Part shown: piece after piece, positions 13,901 through 26,010 of the stretch | Position numbering within the stretch: position 1 is the first letter of the stretch | How the letters are laid out: every line of letters begins with the position of its first letter | DNA from: Marchantia polymorpha subsp. ruderalis | Lineage: Eukaryota; Streptophyta; Marchantiopsida; Marchantiales; Marchantiaceae | Length of the DNA stretch: 64,000 nucleotides | NCBI GenBank assembly: GCA_037833965.1 | Contig: AP031353.1 | Span: 24,058,501-24,122,500 of the forward strand | Reading direction: 5' to 3' | Made by a program: the position numbers and the translations under genes | The notes under the pieces: generated by a model | The model's input: the letters and a program-made list of their open reading frames with translations, nothing else | Database searches by the model: none | What the model was told of the DNA's origin: nothing

Positions 13901-16900
13901 ATTTATGGATACTAAGAGTCTTTTCATTTAAACTAAATAAAATTACACTCATCTTTTGTGTGTCATCAATAATATTAAGCTAAAATCAAAATCTAATTTC
14001 ATAATTTCCATATAAAAAAACTAACTCTTATCATAATTTTTTAATGATACATACTTCATTTTATCTGCCACAAACGTAAATCGATTATAGTAGGACATTG
14101 AAGTTATCATATAGTCAACGTGACTGTACAGATTAATTATTTCAATAATAGGTTAAAGAAATTTGAATTCAAATTTTAGTAGATTTTGACATTCTAAATG
14201 TTTTAGAATAAAAATCTAAAATTTTTGGCTACTGAGTTAATTATTAATGAAAATTTAGTATCAATACCTTTGTTGTGATTTTGATTGTTATTGAATTATT
14301 ATTATATACTTTGTAATGAAATTTCTTCAATTTTTTTTTCATTTAATGGTACTCATGCTCATCTTTATTAATACATCAACTATCATAACTTCAGTTCTAC
14401 AATTTTGTAATACAATTTTTCCTTCTTCTTCTACTTAACAAATCTTCTTGTATAAGAAAACCTAAAAGTATGTATAGTGCAATCATACTCAGTGTTAGGT
14501 TTTCTTCAGTGCAAGAGCTTAGGTGTTATCACATATCAGATTTGCTGAAGCTTGATCTCTCAACATGCTCACGGACAAAATCAGCTAAAGCAAGTAAAGA
14601 AGCCATCATTCAGCTTCTTTTAAGGACAATGCTACTAATTTAGGGTATTTGCTTCCCAAACTATTATCTCCACCACTCTATAAAGTAAACAACTAATCAC
14701 GAGTGAATCTACTGGTCCATATCCTTGACCCAACTAGCATAAAAAAACATCAGATACTAATTTCCTATATTCTATATACAGACCTTTAGTGCCTTTCAAG
14801 TACCTTACTACTCTTTTGAGACATCTCCAATGTGATGGAGTTGGACCATTACTTTATTTGGCTAGAGCTCGCGGTGATTGAGCTATGTCTGGTATTGTAC
14901 AAATCACATCATACATGAGTGAACAAAACACACTCTGGTATATGAACTGCAAACCCTTCATGTTTTCTCTGCCAGTTTCATACATCTCATGTTCCAACCT
15001 ATAACATTGTTCCAAAAGAGTAGAGACAGGTTTTGCACCATTCATGCTATGTCAATGTTGTATATCGTCAATGTACTTCGATTAGCTCATCCGAATCCAT
15101 CCAATCTTTTATTTCTGTTAGAATATCTATGCCGAATAGAAACTTCACATGACCAAGTACTGTCAGCGTACTTGGTCATGGAGCAAAGGGTTGAGATTAC
15201 AGTTTTCCAGCTCTTACTCCCTTCTCCATCAACAACATATCATTCCACAAACATTGCTAACTAGAAGTTTTCATCTTTGTTGTAGATACTCAAGTCTGAG
15301 TGTGCTACTTTGAAACCTTGCATCTGAAAATAAGCATCAAGCTTCTTGTACAACTTCTAGATGATTCCCTAAGCCCATGTAGAGGCAAACTTTTCCATTT
15401 AAGGCGGAGTAGCCATATTGTACATCCATGTAGATCTCTTCCTTCACATCCAGTTGCTCTACCTCCCAATTATCCTCGGCTCCTAGAGATAAAAGCTTTC
15501 TAATAGAACCATATCTTGCCTCTGGAAAACGTTTAATGGTAATGAACATCAGGTTCTTGACTGTACCCTTTAGGGTTTAGGGTTGATCTTGCCTTCAGAG
15601 TCTCACCAGCAGCTCCTATCTGCACGTTGAAGTTAAACACCCATTTGCATCCAAGAGTCTTCCTTCCTGGTGGAAGATGTACAAATTCTCACGGGCAACT
15701 ATTTTGCAGAGATCCCTTCTCGTGAAGTATAGACTGCCATCACTTCTTCCAATTTGATCTTCCTTAAGCTTTAACGTAGGATAAAGGTTCATCACTTACA
15801 GAAGCAGAAGCAGATCCATCCGTAAAAGTTTCATTCTGTATACATATGTTAGCTGAGGCAATTTCCAGCCTCTTACCTGGAAATTTCTGTCTACGGGATC
15901 TTCTAGGCGTATTTTCTTCCTCTAAAGGATCCTCAGATCTTGGAACCTGACCATGCTTCCCTGTCCTTAAAGATAATTCTTGATGCATGCGCTTTGTATG
16001 CCAAATTTGTCTACAGTTAAGTCCTTTTACATTCTAGCACTTGTCAGCTGTTGTCCTAACAGAACACACAACTTGAAGATTCAGCTCAAATCATGAGAGC
16101 GTTGGCAGTCCACCGCTTTTGTCGTATTCATGGTGAAATAACTCATCCAATACGCATCATCGTCGAAGTGCTCGATCCTGCAACACAAAGAAGCGCGGTC
16201 TGGGATGAGAAATATACTGGAAGTATAGAAGTTATATGCCCCACCAAGATTCATTACATATTGATGGCACGTAGGTAAGCCCCTTTGTGTTTGTTCTAGG
16301 ACAACCCCCAAAACAAGTAATTCTGTATTCATAAAATTTTACAAAAGCATCATCAAGTTATTTCTTTTGAACATATAGAATGACATTCGCATGGAATTTC
16401 AAATTCATGTGAGCTGAGTGTTCTCCAGTCAAAACTAAAAATCCATGTAGACAAGTAATAATATTTATGTGTCACTTTGAGACGCCTGGAAATTGTGAAA
16501 CTGTGGCACGATCAGGTTTCAAGTTAGAAATGTTACATTCGGCTATTATGTAAAACTTATTTTAGACAAATATATAGGTTTAAGTTGAGCAGTCGAGATT
16601 TTCTTTGATCGATTAACTTCTTACGCATGATTTGACAGCTGCTTTGTCAAGGGACTCTACACGCTCATTGCTAATTTGTTTACGTCGGAGCTTCGACTTA
16701 AGCACATGGATGAGAGAGATTTCTTATCAGAATATTATAACAGTTTCGATAATGAAATATATCCGGTCATTCTTCCCCCACCTTTTCACGGTCTCCCTTT
16801 TGAAGAGGTCAGTGTAAATCTTCAACAAAGACTGCACTGAAATACAATGGTACTGATGTCATGCTTCGCGTATGTGTGTGTTAAATATATCTGGATTAGA

Positions 16901-19823
16901 TTCTAATCCAGATATATTTAACACACACATACAAGTTTGCTCAGAAACATTAGCCACAAATTAAGATGGTCAGTTACCTTTCCAAGACATAACGTGTAGA
17001 AAATGTAACGAGAACATACTCATTAACCCGGCAACCATGCATCTCTTAGCTACTCTAGACCATTTCATCTCCTGATTCACACAAGCATCTCTCCACCAAT
17101 ACATCAAGTGTAGTTGTGATTCTGAGCTCCTTGCCTATATCTCACGAGCTTTCTTCATACTCTGTCGCTATTAAACTTCATGAATTTGGTTTATTGAGAT
17201 TGTATTCACTCTGTCTGTGTATGTGAGAGACTTGGGACTTAACCTCATGAACGCTGGCACCACAACTTCTACAACGTACAGTGTTTTGATTTTCTGCAGT
17301 GCAGGTTGCAGAGATGATTCTCGAGTTATTCAACAGCACACTTTTTGCACTGGATACTCCAATTCCGTCGAAGGTACATACGAAGAAACATCGCGAGGTT
17401 TTATTGTTCCCAAAAGGTCATATCGTTAGACTCGACGATGTAGGTTTAGTGATCACAAATGACCTGGAAACAGCATTTAAAATCTCGAAGTTTCAGTCCA
17501 AAGAACAAGAGGTGCCCAGCCCTGTTGGTGTGGCTCAAAGGTTTCGGGCACTGGTTAGGAGCACATTCCAGTCCAGGGAGCAAAATCTGGATGAAGTTGG
17601 TCTTCTAATGCGAGTGCGAAGAAGCTTTCTCGATAACCCAGGCACTTTTTTCAGACATTTCCCCTCTTATATTGGAGATGGTGGTTTTGGAGTCCGAAGC
17701 GAGCATGTGTTTCCCGAAGGTCCAGACAGTGAATTTGGACTGGAATCACAGTTTAGAACAGCTATACAGGAGGTGTATACACAACAGGAGTACCCCGATT
17801 GGAGATCCAATCCAGTCAGTTCGGTGGGTGACGCACAACATACAGTTCCTCCAGAAGGCGTGCCAAAAGAGGCAACACCGTGTGGTCACGAGGAGTTGGT
17901 TGGTGGCTCCGAGTTTCGTTTCTCTAAAGGTATGTCTCTAGAGAAAGCAGCTGAAGAACTTCTAACCTGGCCCCCTGTTCGCAAGACTGCACCGCCACAC
18001 CCTTCAGTTCTCGAACAAAGAGAAGAGGAAATTCTGGGAAATCTGAGAGACCGAACGTTGACTATGGTGGCCTTACAAATTCCTCATATTCTCGTGTGTT
18101 GCCAACTCGGATGGCCGACGAATTTCTTCTATTTTCTGGCCGAACTTCGCAACCCCAAATTTGCCAGCCCACCAGTTGTCATCCTCTACCCGGAAGACCC
18201 ATCGTACATGCAATGGGGCTCTGTTGGCATGTTCGCGGATGTCTTTTTCTTAAAAGGTTCTCCAAAGTACGAGCTGGACCTGATGCGTGGTGGAGTATTA
18301 CAAGCAGGTACGTTGGAGAGCTTTAGAAAGAGAATTCATCTGCCCTTCCATCATTTCTGTCACGAGAGATCGTTGCTGTTCATGTTTATAATCTGAGTGC
18401 TTGGGAGGCACCTGCAGAAGATTTGTGTTGTACCTTCGCACTGTTGGGTGTTAGTTGACTTCAGATTTCATTATTTCACTCGTAAAGCCTTGAGATCAAC
18501 GGAGGTAATACTGTACTTTCTTGTCGTCCTTGCAGCAAGAATTGTTATATTTTCTAGTCAGGGACAGCCAGTGGACTTAGGTGGAGCTGGAGTGATGGAT
18601 GACAGATTTGTGAATCGGACTGCTGCGGCCTACACCAGCGATATAGAGAACATTGTTGTTGCAGCAAATGTGCAGCGCTTATATGGAAATAAAGCTGTTG
18701 AGAAAGTTATTGTGGAGATGCAACACCCCAATGCGTTTCATTACTTAAGGCCGCATTATAAGGTTCCTTTCTCACAATTCAGGCGGACGGATTATACGCG
18801 AAATCGAGAAGCGCTAATTCATTTTGGACCTCCTTTCATGGAAGGGAAAGCTACCTCCAAGGCGATGCTTGGTTTCCTCATGTAAGTCATAAGCATCTGA
18901 CCTTGTCACAGTGAATTTACTCACGAAGAGGTTACAGACCTTACACCTCAACTGTTTATAATTCCCAATGTCTCTATCATAGTTTGATCTTAAGATTCTT
19001 ATTGTCTTGCTTCCTCTCGTCAAGCTCTAAACAAATCCATCTGTTTTCACTTTCCTGATGCCTGTTGATGTTTCTTCCATCTTCTCCTAGTAACTTCGAA
19101 ATAGGTGCTCCCTGACTTGTTCACTCCTTGCCCGCCAACTTGGGAAGAAAATAGAAGCTGTAGATATGGGGTTTGCTCAATTCAAGATCATACACCTAGC
19201 GTCATATATGAAGAAGCCAAGATGGAAATACTGTTTTTAATGTATAAACATTGTTTGAACTGGGAGAAGATATTTCCCGTGATGATGTCTAATGCCCAAT
19301 TCTAATTCCTCTTCTCGCTATCGATCAAGCAACTAAACCTGGAATATATATACACTAAGGTACATTCACCTTGAGGTTAAGGGCCAGCACTTCTTCCAGA
19401 TACTTTGCGGAAGTAGAACTTTGAAAAAGAATTTGTTCCATGATTCCCCAACTGTCTCTTTGGAGAAATCTATCTACCAGCTATCTGAAGATGAGTGAAC
19501 CTGCCTTGAACAGGCGTGCATCATTCTTTAATCGCAACACGGTCTCAATTGTGGAGCAGCTGATAAAGGGAGGCTTTGCCAGCACAAGGAACGGTCTCAG
19601 TTCAGATCGGCAGCGGATTTTAGACCACACAGAAGTGCCTCCAGCATGCGCCAACAAAACATTTCAGAAGCTGTACACTTATCTTCTCCACGAAAAAAAT
19701 ATGCTAGCCATTGGCTTGTACCGTGTTCGAGGAAACCTCGGTGCCCCGACTTCTTATGTTCTCACAAACCCACGAAAGGGTTGTATCGTGAACCCTGATG
19801 ATCTTGTATACGTCATCACCTAA
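7969..19823 (+). CDS. Slo/BK-type (calcium-activated-like) potassium channel, 16 exons
   Basis: Predicted pore-forming subunit of a Slo-family K+ channel, about 1338 residues. Exons read by eye: 7969-8919, 9212-9261, 9512-9604, 10349-10432, 10684-10740, 11480-11672, 12094-12227, 12484-12608, 12996-13047, 13212-13350, 16063-16274, 16639-16807, 17305-18307, 18536-18881, 19105-19170, 19481-19823. The last two junctions are the least certain. Residues 1-300 are serine-rich and hydrophilic with an internal duplication. S1-S3 follow at about 310-392, S4 (FIRLLQFVRIL) at about 400-411, S5 at 423-445, then a pore with the filter TVGYGD at 479-484 and S6. RCK1 includes SVLRPEDLERV and GLYTLIANLF. RCK2 includes PVVILYPEDPSYMQWGSV and ends with GLYRVRGN and NPDDLVYVIT, matching the BK tail. 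No Asp-rich calcium bowl is visible, and the linker between RCK1 and RCK2 is long. The start at 7969 was chosen because it follows a plausible leader-intron acceptor; an in-frame ATG also exists at 7888. Intron 10 contains a copia fossil. Confidence 0.85.
12094..12227 (+). other. Exon encoding the K+ selectivity filter and S6
   Basis: Exon 7 of the channel begins exactly inside the pore loop: the previous exon ends with FYFLIAT and this one opens with VGTVGYGDF. It continues through an S6 helix (RFVVCITIIGALTLIPIRVG). The filter TVGYGD is the canonical K+-selective signature and is identical to that of animal BK channels. The split of the pore loop by an intron is a useful landmark for comparing gene structure. 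Confidence 0.9.
13560..14480. other. AT-rich island in Slo intron 10
   Basis: Very AT-rich DNA without open frames lies between the exon ending at 13350 and the copia fossil. It resembles the other AT islands of the window and may be further decayed element sequence, but no family can be named. Confidence 0.4.
14480..15990 (-). mobile_element. Ty1/copia fossil, antisense inside the Slo gene
   Basis: Minus-strand translation shows pieces typical of copia polyproteins, in the order expected for that strand: a serine-rich integrase-to-RT linker near 15764-15988, the start of the reverse transcriptase (resembling LPPGRK...GCKWVF, then a piece resembling EDNWEVEQLDVK near 15337-15549), and the segment before RNase H (resembling SLMYDVICTIPDIAQ) near 14854-15045. 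The copy is internal only, with no convincing terminal repeats seen, and it is clearly broken in many places. It sits in the intron between 13350 and 16063, opposite to the host gene, and the host exons on both sides remain intact. Confidence 0.75.
16870..16932. repeat. 63-bp perfect palindrome in Slo intron 12
   Basis: Two 31-base arms (16870-16900 and 16902-16932) are exact reverse complements separated by one T. The arms carry a GTGTGTGT run and a core ATATATCTGGATTAGA. It lies in the intron between 16807 and 17305. Possible identities are a fold-back element remnant, a small hairpin transcript or a structure-forming intronic site; the sequence does not decide between them. Confidence 0.9.
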
Positions 19824-21590
19824 AAAAAACTACAACGAAATTGTGCTCGGTAATACCTCTAATGTAACCGGGAAGACCTCCCGGAATTATCGCAGTCAAG
19901 GGAACTCACCGGTTGTGCAGTTTCTAGCAATCACCAACTTTTGTACTTAAAGTGGGTGCAGCAACACTACTAATATCCGCGATCAAGCTCCAAGCTATGG
20001 AGGGAGATTGATTCAAGTGTTCATGAGTGATCTTTCATATTCCTCATGTATGTGATAATGCTTCGTTCTGGCTGAGATTATGTCTGCGCTTTGGTTGGAA
20101 GCACTTAGCATCGTGAGTTTTAAGGATCCAGGGAGTTGTGAAAGTGATGAAAGGAAGACATTGCCAAGCATTTTGCGCTTTTGAACTACTGAAACTTTCA
20201 TTTCCATGTTTGATGAGCATGAATTTCAGGCAAAACAAGCAACATGGTGATTAGAGCCAGAGAACAAGCATCTATCTGATCTCTTAGCGAAACCTTTCTT
20301 CATCTCTTATTGATCTCTTTTCCTCCAAGCTGATATATGATGTCTAAGAGGTATATTGCACAAATCAAACCAGATCAATGGAGCTCAGACAGCCAGCCAA
20401 GACACAATAGATCGATCCAAAGCTCGCAAATAGGCTGCTTCTTGATCAGTATCGAGTGAGTGACGCGGGATTGTATGTACAAATCAAGCCAGTGGCATAA
20501 ACAAATCTGTGAAGGTCTTCATATGTTTGAAAAATTTATCTTAACGTGAAAAATAAGATTATGTTCATTCTTCAATAAACGAAACTCTTGGACGTTTGAT
20601 TGAAGAACCATAGAAGTAGAATAAATGAATGTTGGTGACAAGTCCCCCTTCTTAATATACCATCCCTTATTTCACAACACATCAACAAGGGAATGGACTG
20701 GTGGAGCTGCTTGAGAACCATGTAACTTTTCAAAAAGAGATAAGATAATGTCCGTGGTGGGCACGCAGAGTCGAGGTATATGCAGAAGGTCTTGATGGAA
20801 AGTGCACGGCTCCATCTTCTAGCACCCCTCTTGGTTCCTCGAGAAGCCGTATATGAGATCACACTTTCAGGTTACTATGTAACAGCAAAGTCTCGCATTT
20901 TCGTTAACACCTGCAGAATTCGGCGGATCCCTTAGCCAGGAAGAACCCTCTGGTGTTCAATCCGTAAAGATTCTCGGAGTCGAGTGTTTACAAGAGTAGA
21001 AGAGGTTCGATTCTCGTCCCGCATCATCCATCCAAAATCCCTAAGAATCTCTTGAGAGAACTATCGAACTGCTTGACGGGTTTTCCCATTTTCTTTCATT
21101 TTATTTTATTCTATCCACTTGGCCCCCATTCACCAGACTTTGCAAACATATCAAAACTACGTAGACATAGATATAATAATGACAGCGCTCGGATCCTCCA
21201 ACAATCTTCACTGCATCTTTCATTTCGAAGCACCGGTAGAGATTTTCGAATACCGTCAAGTTATTGGATAGTCTCATTGACAAAATACAATAACTCAGAT
21301 TTTCAGATGACTTTTCATAAAAGAATTTCATTCCGTCCCTGATGTCACTTATCAAGCCACTTTTCATACACATATAATACGAGAATTAGATGGTAGGCGT
21401 GAACTTCTTCGTTTTCCAAAAGGCGGAATTTTCATTTTCATATCATCATTACATCCATAGGCTTTACTCTCACAAGTGATGCACCCAGTACAAAAATGAA
21501 AAGTCTAATTAAATCAAACCAAAACTATTGACCAAACGCTTCTATCCTGTAAGACATCCAATACAATTGACGGATATTTGAACCTGGCGA
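19824..21590. other. Downstream flank of the Slo-like gene, no gene seen
   Basis: Mixed-composition DNA that should include the 3' untranslated region of the channel gene. An AATAAA-like signal occurs near 20573-20578, but its distance from the stop makes it uncertain. The short open frames on both strands carry no recognisable motif. Confidence 0.35.
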
Positions 21591-23140
21591 CTACACTTGT
21601 CCATGTAATAAAATCAAACTCCTAACTTTACACTTAGTACATGAGTTACAAACTCACGTACAACAAATAATCCTGCATGGCTACAATTTGTATACAGTGT
21701 ATAAATTACGCTCAGCATATCCATCTTCACATCTTCAACTCCAACTTTTGTATCATACCCTTTAAAATAATTCAAAAATATCTACGAATTATTCTCAATC
21801 ATTGCTACGTGTATGTGTTTTTTAAATATATTATGATATATATAGAAAAAAATATTATTACATTTAAATTTGAAATATTGAAATAAATTCGAGTACATAT
21901 AATCTTAGTAAAAAAATTAAGAATAAATATATTTTTTGACGCCAGAAAACAATACGACAATTGATAAAATCTGAAACTAACACTTTTATACCATATGTTT
22001 TACGAAAAACCGTAGATTAATCTTCTTAAACATCACAAATCATTTTTGTAAATATCAATCTACAATTATTATTATTATCTTTATCTTTATGAATAAAATT
22101 TATATTTTACTTCTAAAGTAAAATTGAATTTAAATCTATTTCTTTTGTTTAAAGATGAAGTTTATAAACTAGAATGATGAAAATTATTTTTTTTCAATAT
22201 ATGTTTTCGAAATTTTTGCTCATAGAGATAATTTTCATCAATAGATCTTCAACTTTTTATTATTATCACTTATAGATTTTAGTTTTGTATCTTATTTTGT
22301 ACTCGATATAATGAGCTAAGATTTTGAAATAAATCAATTTTATTTTTTTATTTCTTATTTATTTAATTTTTGTGACAACTATTTGGTAGAAATGAAATTT
22401 GGATGAATGAAATTGATGGTAAAAATAGTCATATGACCTTTTTAAAAACATATTATATTATCCCAGGATTTTGGATTTTATTTCCAATAATGGAGTAAAA
22501 TATTCTAAAACATTAAATTACAAACTTGTGTTATTGTTTAAAAAAACTTTAAAAAATTCCCGCAAATCTCCATTTATAAAACATAAAATAAAATTTATAT
22601 TTTAAATATGAATTAACGTTTCGAAAATTTATTATTTCTATCTATATTTTTTCTAGTCTTTTCGTACTAAACATAATATTATTAAATTTAAATACGAAAA
22701 AGTAGTTATAGTCATTGCTTTGGAGTGTAAATTTGTAAATTTATTATTAAAATAATCAAGAATTGTTAATAAAACATTATAATTGTTAGTGAGATACTAA
22801 TTGTATGATGATTGTATATGTTATAATTTTACAATGTAACAATGATTTAGACAATTTTGGTTAAGGTTCAATCTTATGCATGAATCTTGAAGTATGAGAT
22901 TTTTCAAACAGTAGATGAAAAAATATATAGATTTTTTTGTTGTTGACAATCATGACAAGTTAAAAAAAATTGTATAATCTTTCAAATCTCTTCTCATTTT
23001 AAGCATATGAACATGATTATTACATTTTCTTGCTTGTTGTATTTTGCATTTTTTAAAAATAAATAAATAAATAAATATGATTATAATTATAATCGCATAA
23101 AATATCATAATACAACATCAATGATATAAAGTGCAGAATT
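21590..23140. other. AT-rich island
   Basis: A long run of very AT-rich sequence with dense stops on both strands and an AAAT repeat near 23055-23078. No gene or family-assignable element is visible. Confidence 0.45.
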
Positions 23141-24420
23141 ATGCTTCATGGTGCGGCTAAACTACTGTTGACCATCAAGTCCATGAGTAAGCTCCTCGTT
23201 TCTGTGAAGAGCTTTTTTTGTGAAAACTGGTAGTAGTTGTCAGTAAAAGTGGTAGGAACCCAAACTCATACATCATCATGCCGTACGAATGATGCCATAA
23301 GCTTGAAGATAAAGCCTTTTTTTTCAACCTGAAAGTCACATTAGAATTGTTGCCATCGATACTCCATGGGGTACACTTGTACTTTGTTTGAGCTAGGTCT
23401 TTTTTCGCCCCTCTGATTATATCGAAGATATATCCTAGAAAATGCCAAATTCGTTTGATTAATGGAAATAGCTGGTTCTTGTATTATAATACGTGAAGCC
23501 AATTATTATGTCAAATGCTTTGGGCTGCGCCTTTGATATCTAAAAGCAGTTGAGATATCACATGTCCTCTATTTTAAGTTCCTCGTCTGTCTGGGCGAGC
23601 AAAGAGGCTACATCACAGGTGTTGCGGCCGGGTAAACCTCCCAAGTGCGCAGTGGAAAATAAGTTTGGGTAATCTTAGATTAAAAAACCGTAAACGGCTG
23701 CTAATGGGAGATTCTAAACATTTGCGGAAGGATGCGAGCTTGAGATGATTAATAATCAATCGTGTGGGGGTTTTTTTTAGATTATTGTTAAATCTTGTCT
23801 CTAAGCGAGACGATGATCGACTAACTTAAGGCTTTTTACGATATATTCCAAGTATGAGGATTCAAAAGTCTTATCCCGTTTGGATAAACCCAACCGTAAG
23901 AAGTATGGGCCTTCAGCTTTCCAAGGGTTGGACTTGTATATTTGATGCTAATATATTCATGTATTGGTCAACGATGATAGTTGACCGGTCTCATACCTTA
24001 TAATGGCCCAAAGAAGTGGAATCTCCGTATAGTAACTTAATGAAATTATTGAAATTTATCAAAATCAGCGATTCTCTAAGTCTTATGCCCAACTAACAAA
24101 GTGTTGTCTAGAATCTCAAACATTCAGATTTCTAGACATATTTTCCAGGAAAATGACTTCCAATCAACGGTTTAAGCAGACCGTTGATCCGAAATCAAAA
24201 TGTTGACGAGTTTTTCTTGCATCTCCGAAGATGTAATCCTCGTTGATGACTTGAATGTTTGTGATAGAAGTAAATGCTTTACTAACAATCAATAAATGCA
24301 TAAGAACATTTGTGGACACTTGGTATACCTCCTGCATAACCTTCCAGTAACCGATAAACCTTACGATGGAACCGACATAAACTGTCAGCTGGCTTACATT
24401 GGAGAGGGCTTATAATTAGA
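23140..24420. other. Intergenic, mixed composition, no gene seen
   Basis: This block has normal composition between an AT island and the GC-rich CASP upstream region. I looked for rRNA, tRNA and element signatures because of a GC patch near 23590-23650 and found none I could support. Confidence 0.35.
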
Positions 24421-26010
24421 AACCTGGTAACTGCGGTACGAAGGGAGCCACAGGAATTCCGAGGCCTAGGAGGAGACTCGGAGGACTGGGGGATCGAGTT
24501 TGGCGTGTCAGAGAGCCGGGAATAGATGGTTTGAATATCCCCTCGGACGACGAGGTGACAGCCATAGCCCGAGAGGGCTCCGCGCTGCAGAAATCACTGA
24601 CGGGCCCAGCCTATCGGCTCGTCCCGCCAAGGCTGGCGCCAATGGCGTGCGTGCTCGCCCTGCGGGACGAGGACGCCATTAAAGAAGCGCGCTCGGGCCG
24701 CGGCCCCTTGTCCCGGGACCAGTGGCCGCGACATCGTCGCAGACCGTCTGGATAACACGGACTTGGAGCCGCGGGCGGACGCGCCGCAAACGGGATGCGG
24801 ACGAGGAGCGCTCCTCCGAGGGCCCGGGGGCGAACGTTGGGGGGCTCAGAGGGCTCAGAAAGAATCGCAAGAAGGAAAGAAGAGGATAAAAAGAAGCCGG
24901 GACAGGGGGGACCAGACACCGGTTGGACCGAACCAGAGCCGATGTCCGTGACAGCGGTATTTGTAGTTATCCATCGATTTGAAAAATACATAACGGCCTT
25001 TAAGGGTACGGCGTAGGAGTACGCACGGGGACCGTAGATGCGAGGATCCACGATTTAGGACAGCACGCTCGGAGGGGAGCCGAGCGATATTCGCACCTCC
25101 ATGGAACTTGGAAACCTCTGGGCCTCTTATTATTTTGTATATATAATAATTATAATATTTGAAAATGGCCGAGTAGGTTAGAGCGCTATTATCACAGCGT
25201 TCCAGGCGAGTCCTCGTACTCATTGCTGCGCTTCTGTACAGACGCGAATTCAAGGCAGCGGCGGCAGCTGGAGCTGGAGATGGAGCTGCAGCTAAAGCTC
25301 TAGCGAGGGCGGAAATTCGCCTCGCTAGCGTTGCATGGTCTCGTGAGCTCCCTCGCATGGCCGAATCCCATCCCATCCCCCCCGTCCAGCCCAACGCCTG
25401 GCCCGTACTCGTCCCCATCGGCACCGTCGGCTCAGCAGTTGGTGATCGGTGTTCGAGTGCGAGCCCTGGCTCAGAGTTCATTCCCCAGTGAGACTTTAAA
25501 TCTTGACGAGTCTGTGGCTCTGGTGCAGCAGCTCCGGTTTCCGCAGCTCCAGCGTCGCCAGCCAGCCAGCCAGAGAGCCAGCCAGCAGCTCTAGCGTTGT
25601 GGCCAGGAGGCGACAGCCGTGCTTTCGGGTGTCCGAGAGACAGGGAGGTTGCATCTTGGAGTAAGTGCATTGAATCTTGGGTGCTACGTACAAGAGAGCG
25701 AGAGACGCCGAGAGATCGAGGCTAAGTTTGTGGCTGAGTAGAATCAGCTGATCCGGTTTGGATCAGCGTGGGCTTTCGGAATTCCGGAATTATCAGCCGC
25801 TGGGTCCGGGAGATTCCGGGAGTGAGCTGGAGCGAGTGAGTGGCTGATTTGTGCCTCAGCTGCAGCTAAGTAGTCCCCGGGGGGTCCAGAGTTCAGTACC
25901 TCAGGTAATCTAGCTTGTGCATTCTCCAGCCTGCGCGCGGCGGCTCTCTCTGCTTCTCGTGTACTCGCAGAGTTTCGTCTCCTTCGACAGTCCCAGAGCG
26001 AGTCTCAGAC
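24420..26010 (+). promoter_or_regulatory. GC-rich upstream region and probable 5' leader of the CASP-like gene
   Basis: GC content rises sharply at about 24450 and stays high to the start codon at 26011, apart from a short AT stretch near 25130-25165. The last part has CAG- and CCAG-rich repeats near 25555-25590. Overlapping open frames on both strands have no family motifs and look like by-products of GC richness. A similar GC-rich flank precedes the DEL gene, so this is probably promoter plus untranslated leader. Confidence 0.4.

Noticed and set aside
15568-15585. Telomere-like TTTAGGG units
   Set aside because: Only two copies within the copia fossil region; far too few to be a telomeric tract.
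20990-21032. tRNA-like T-arm sequence (GGTTCGATTCTCGTCCCGC)
   Set aside because: No matching acceptor, D-arm or anticodon stem could be found upstream at the right distance.
23580-23720. GC patch that first looked like an rRNA or organelle fragment
   Set aside because: No run of recognisable rRNA or organelle gene sequence on inspection.
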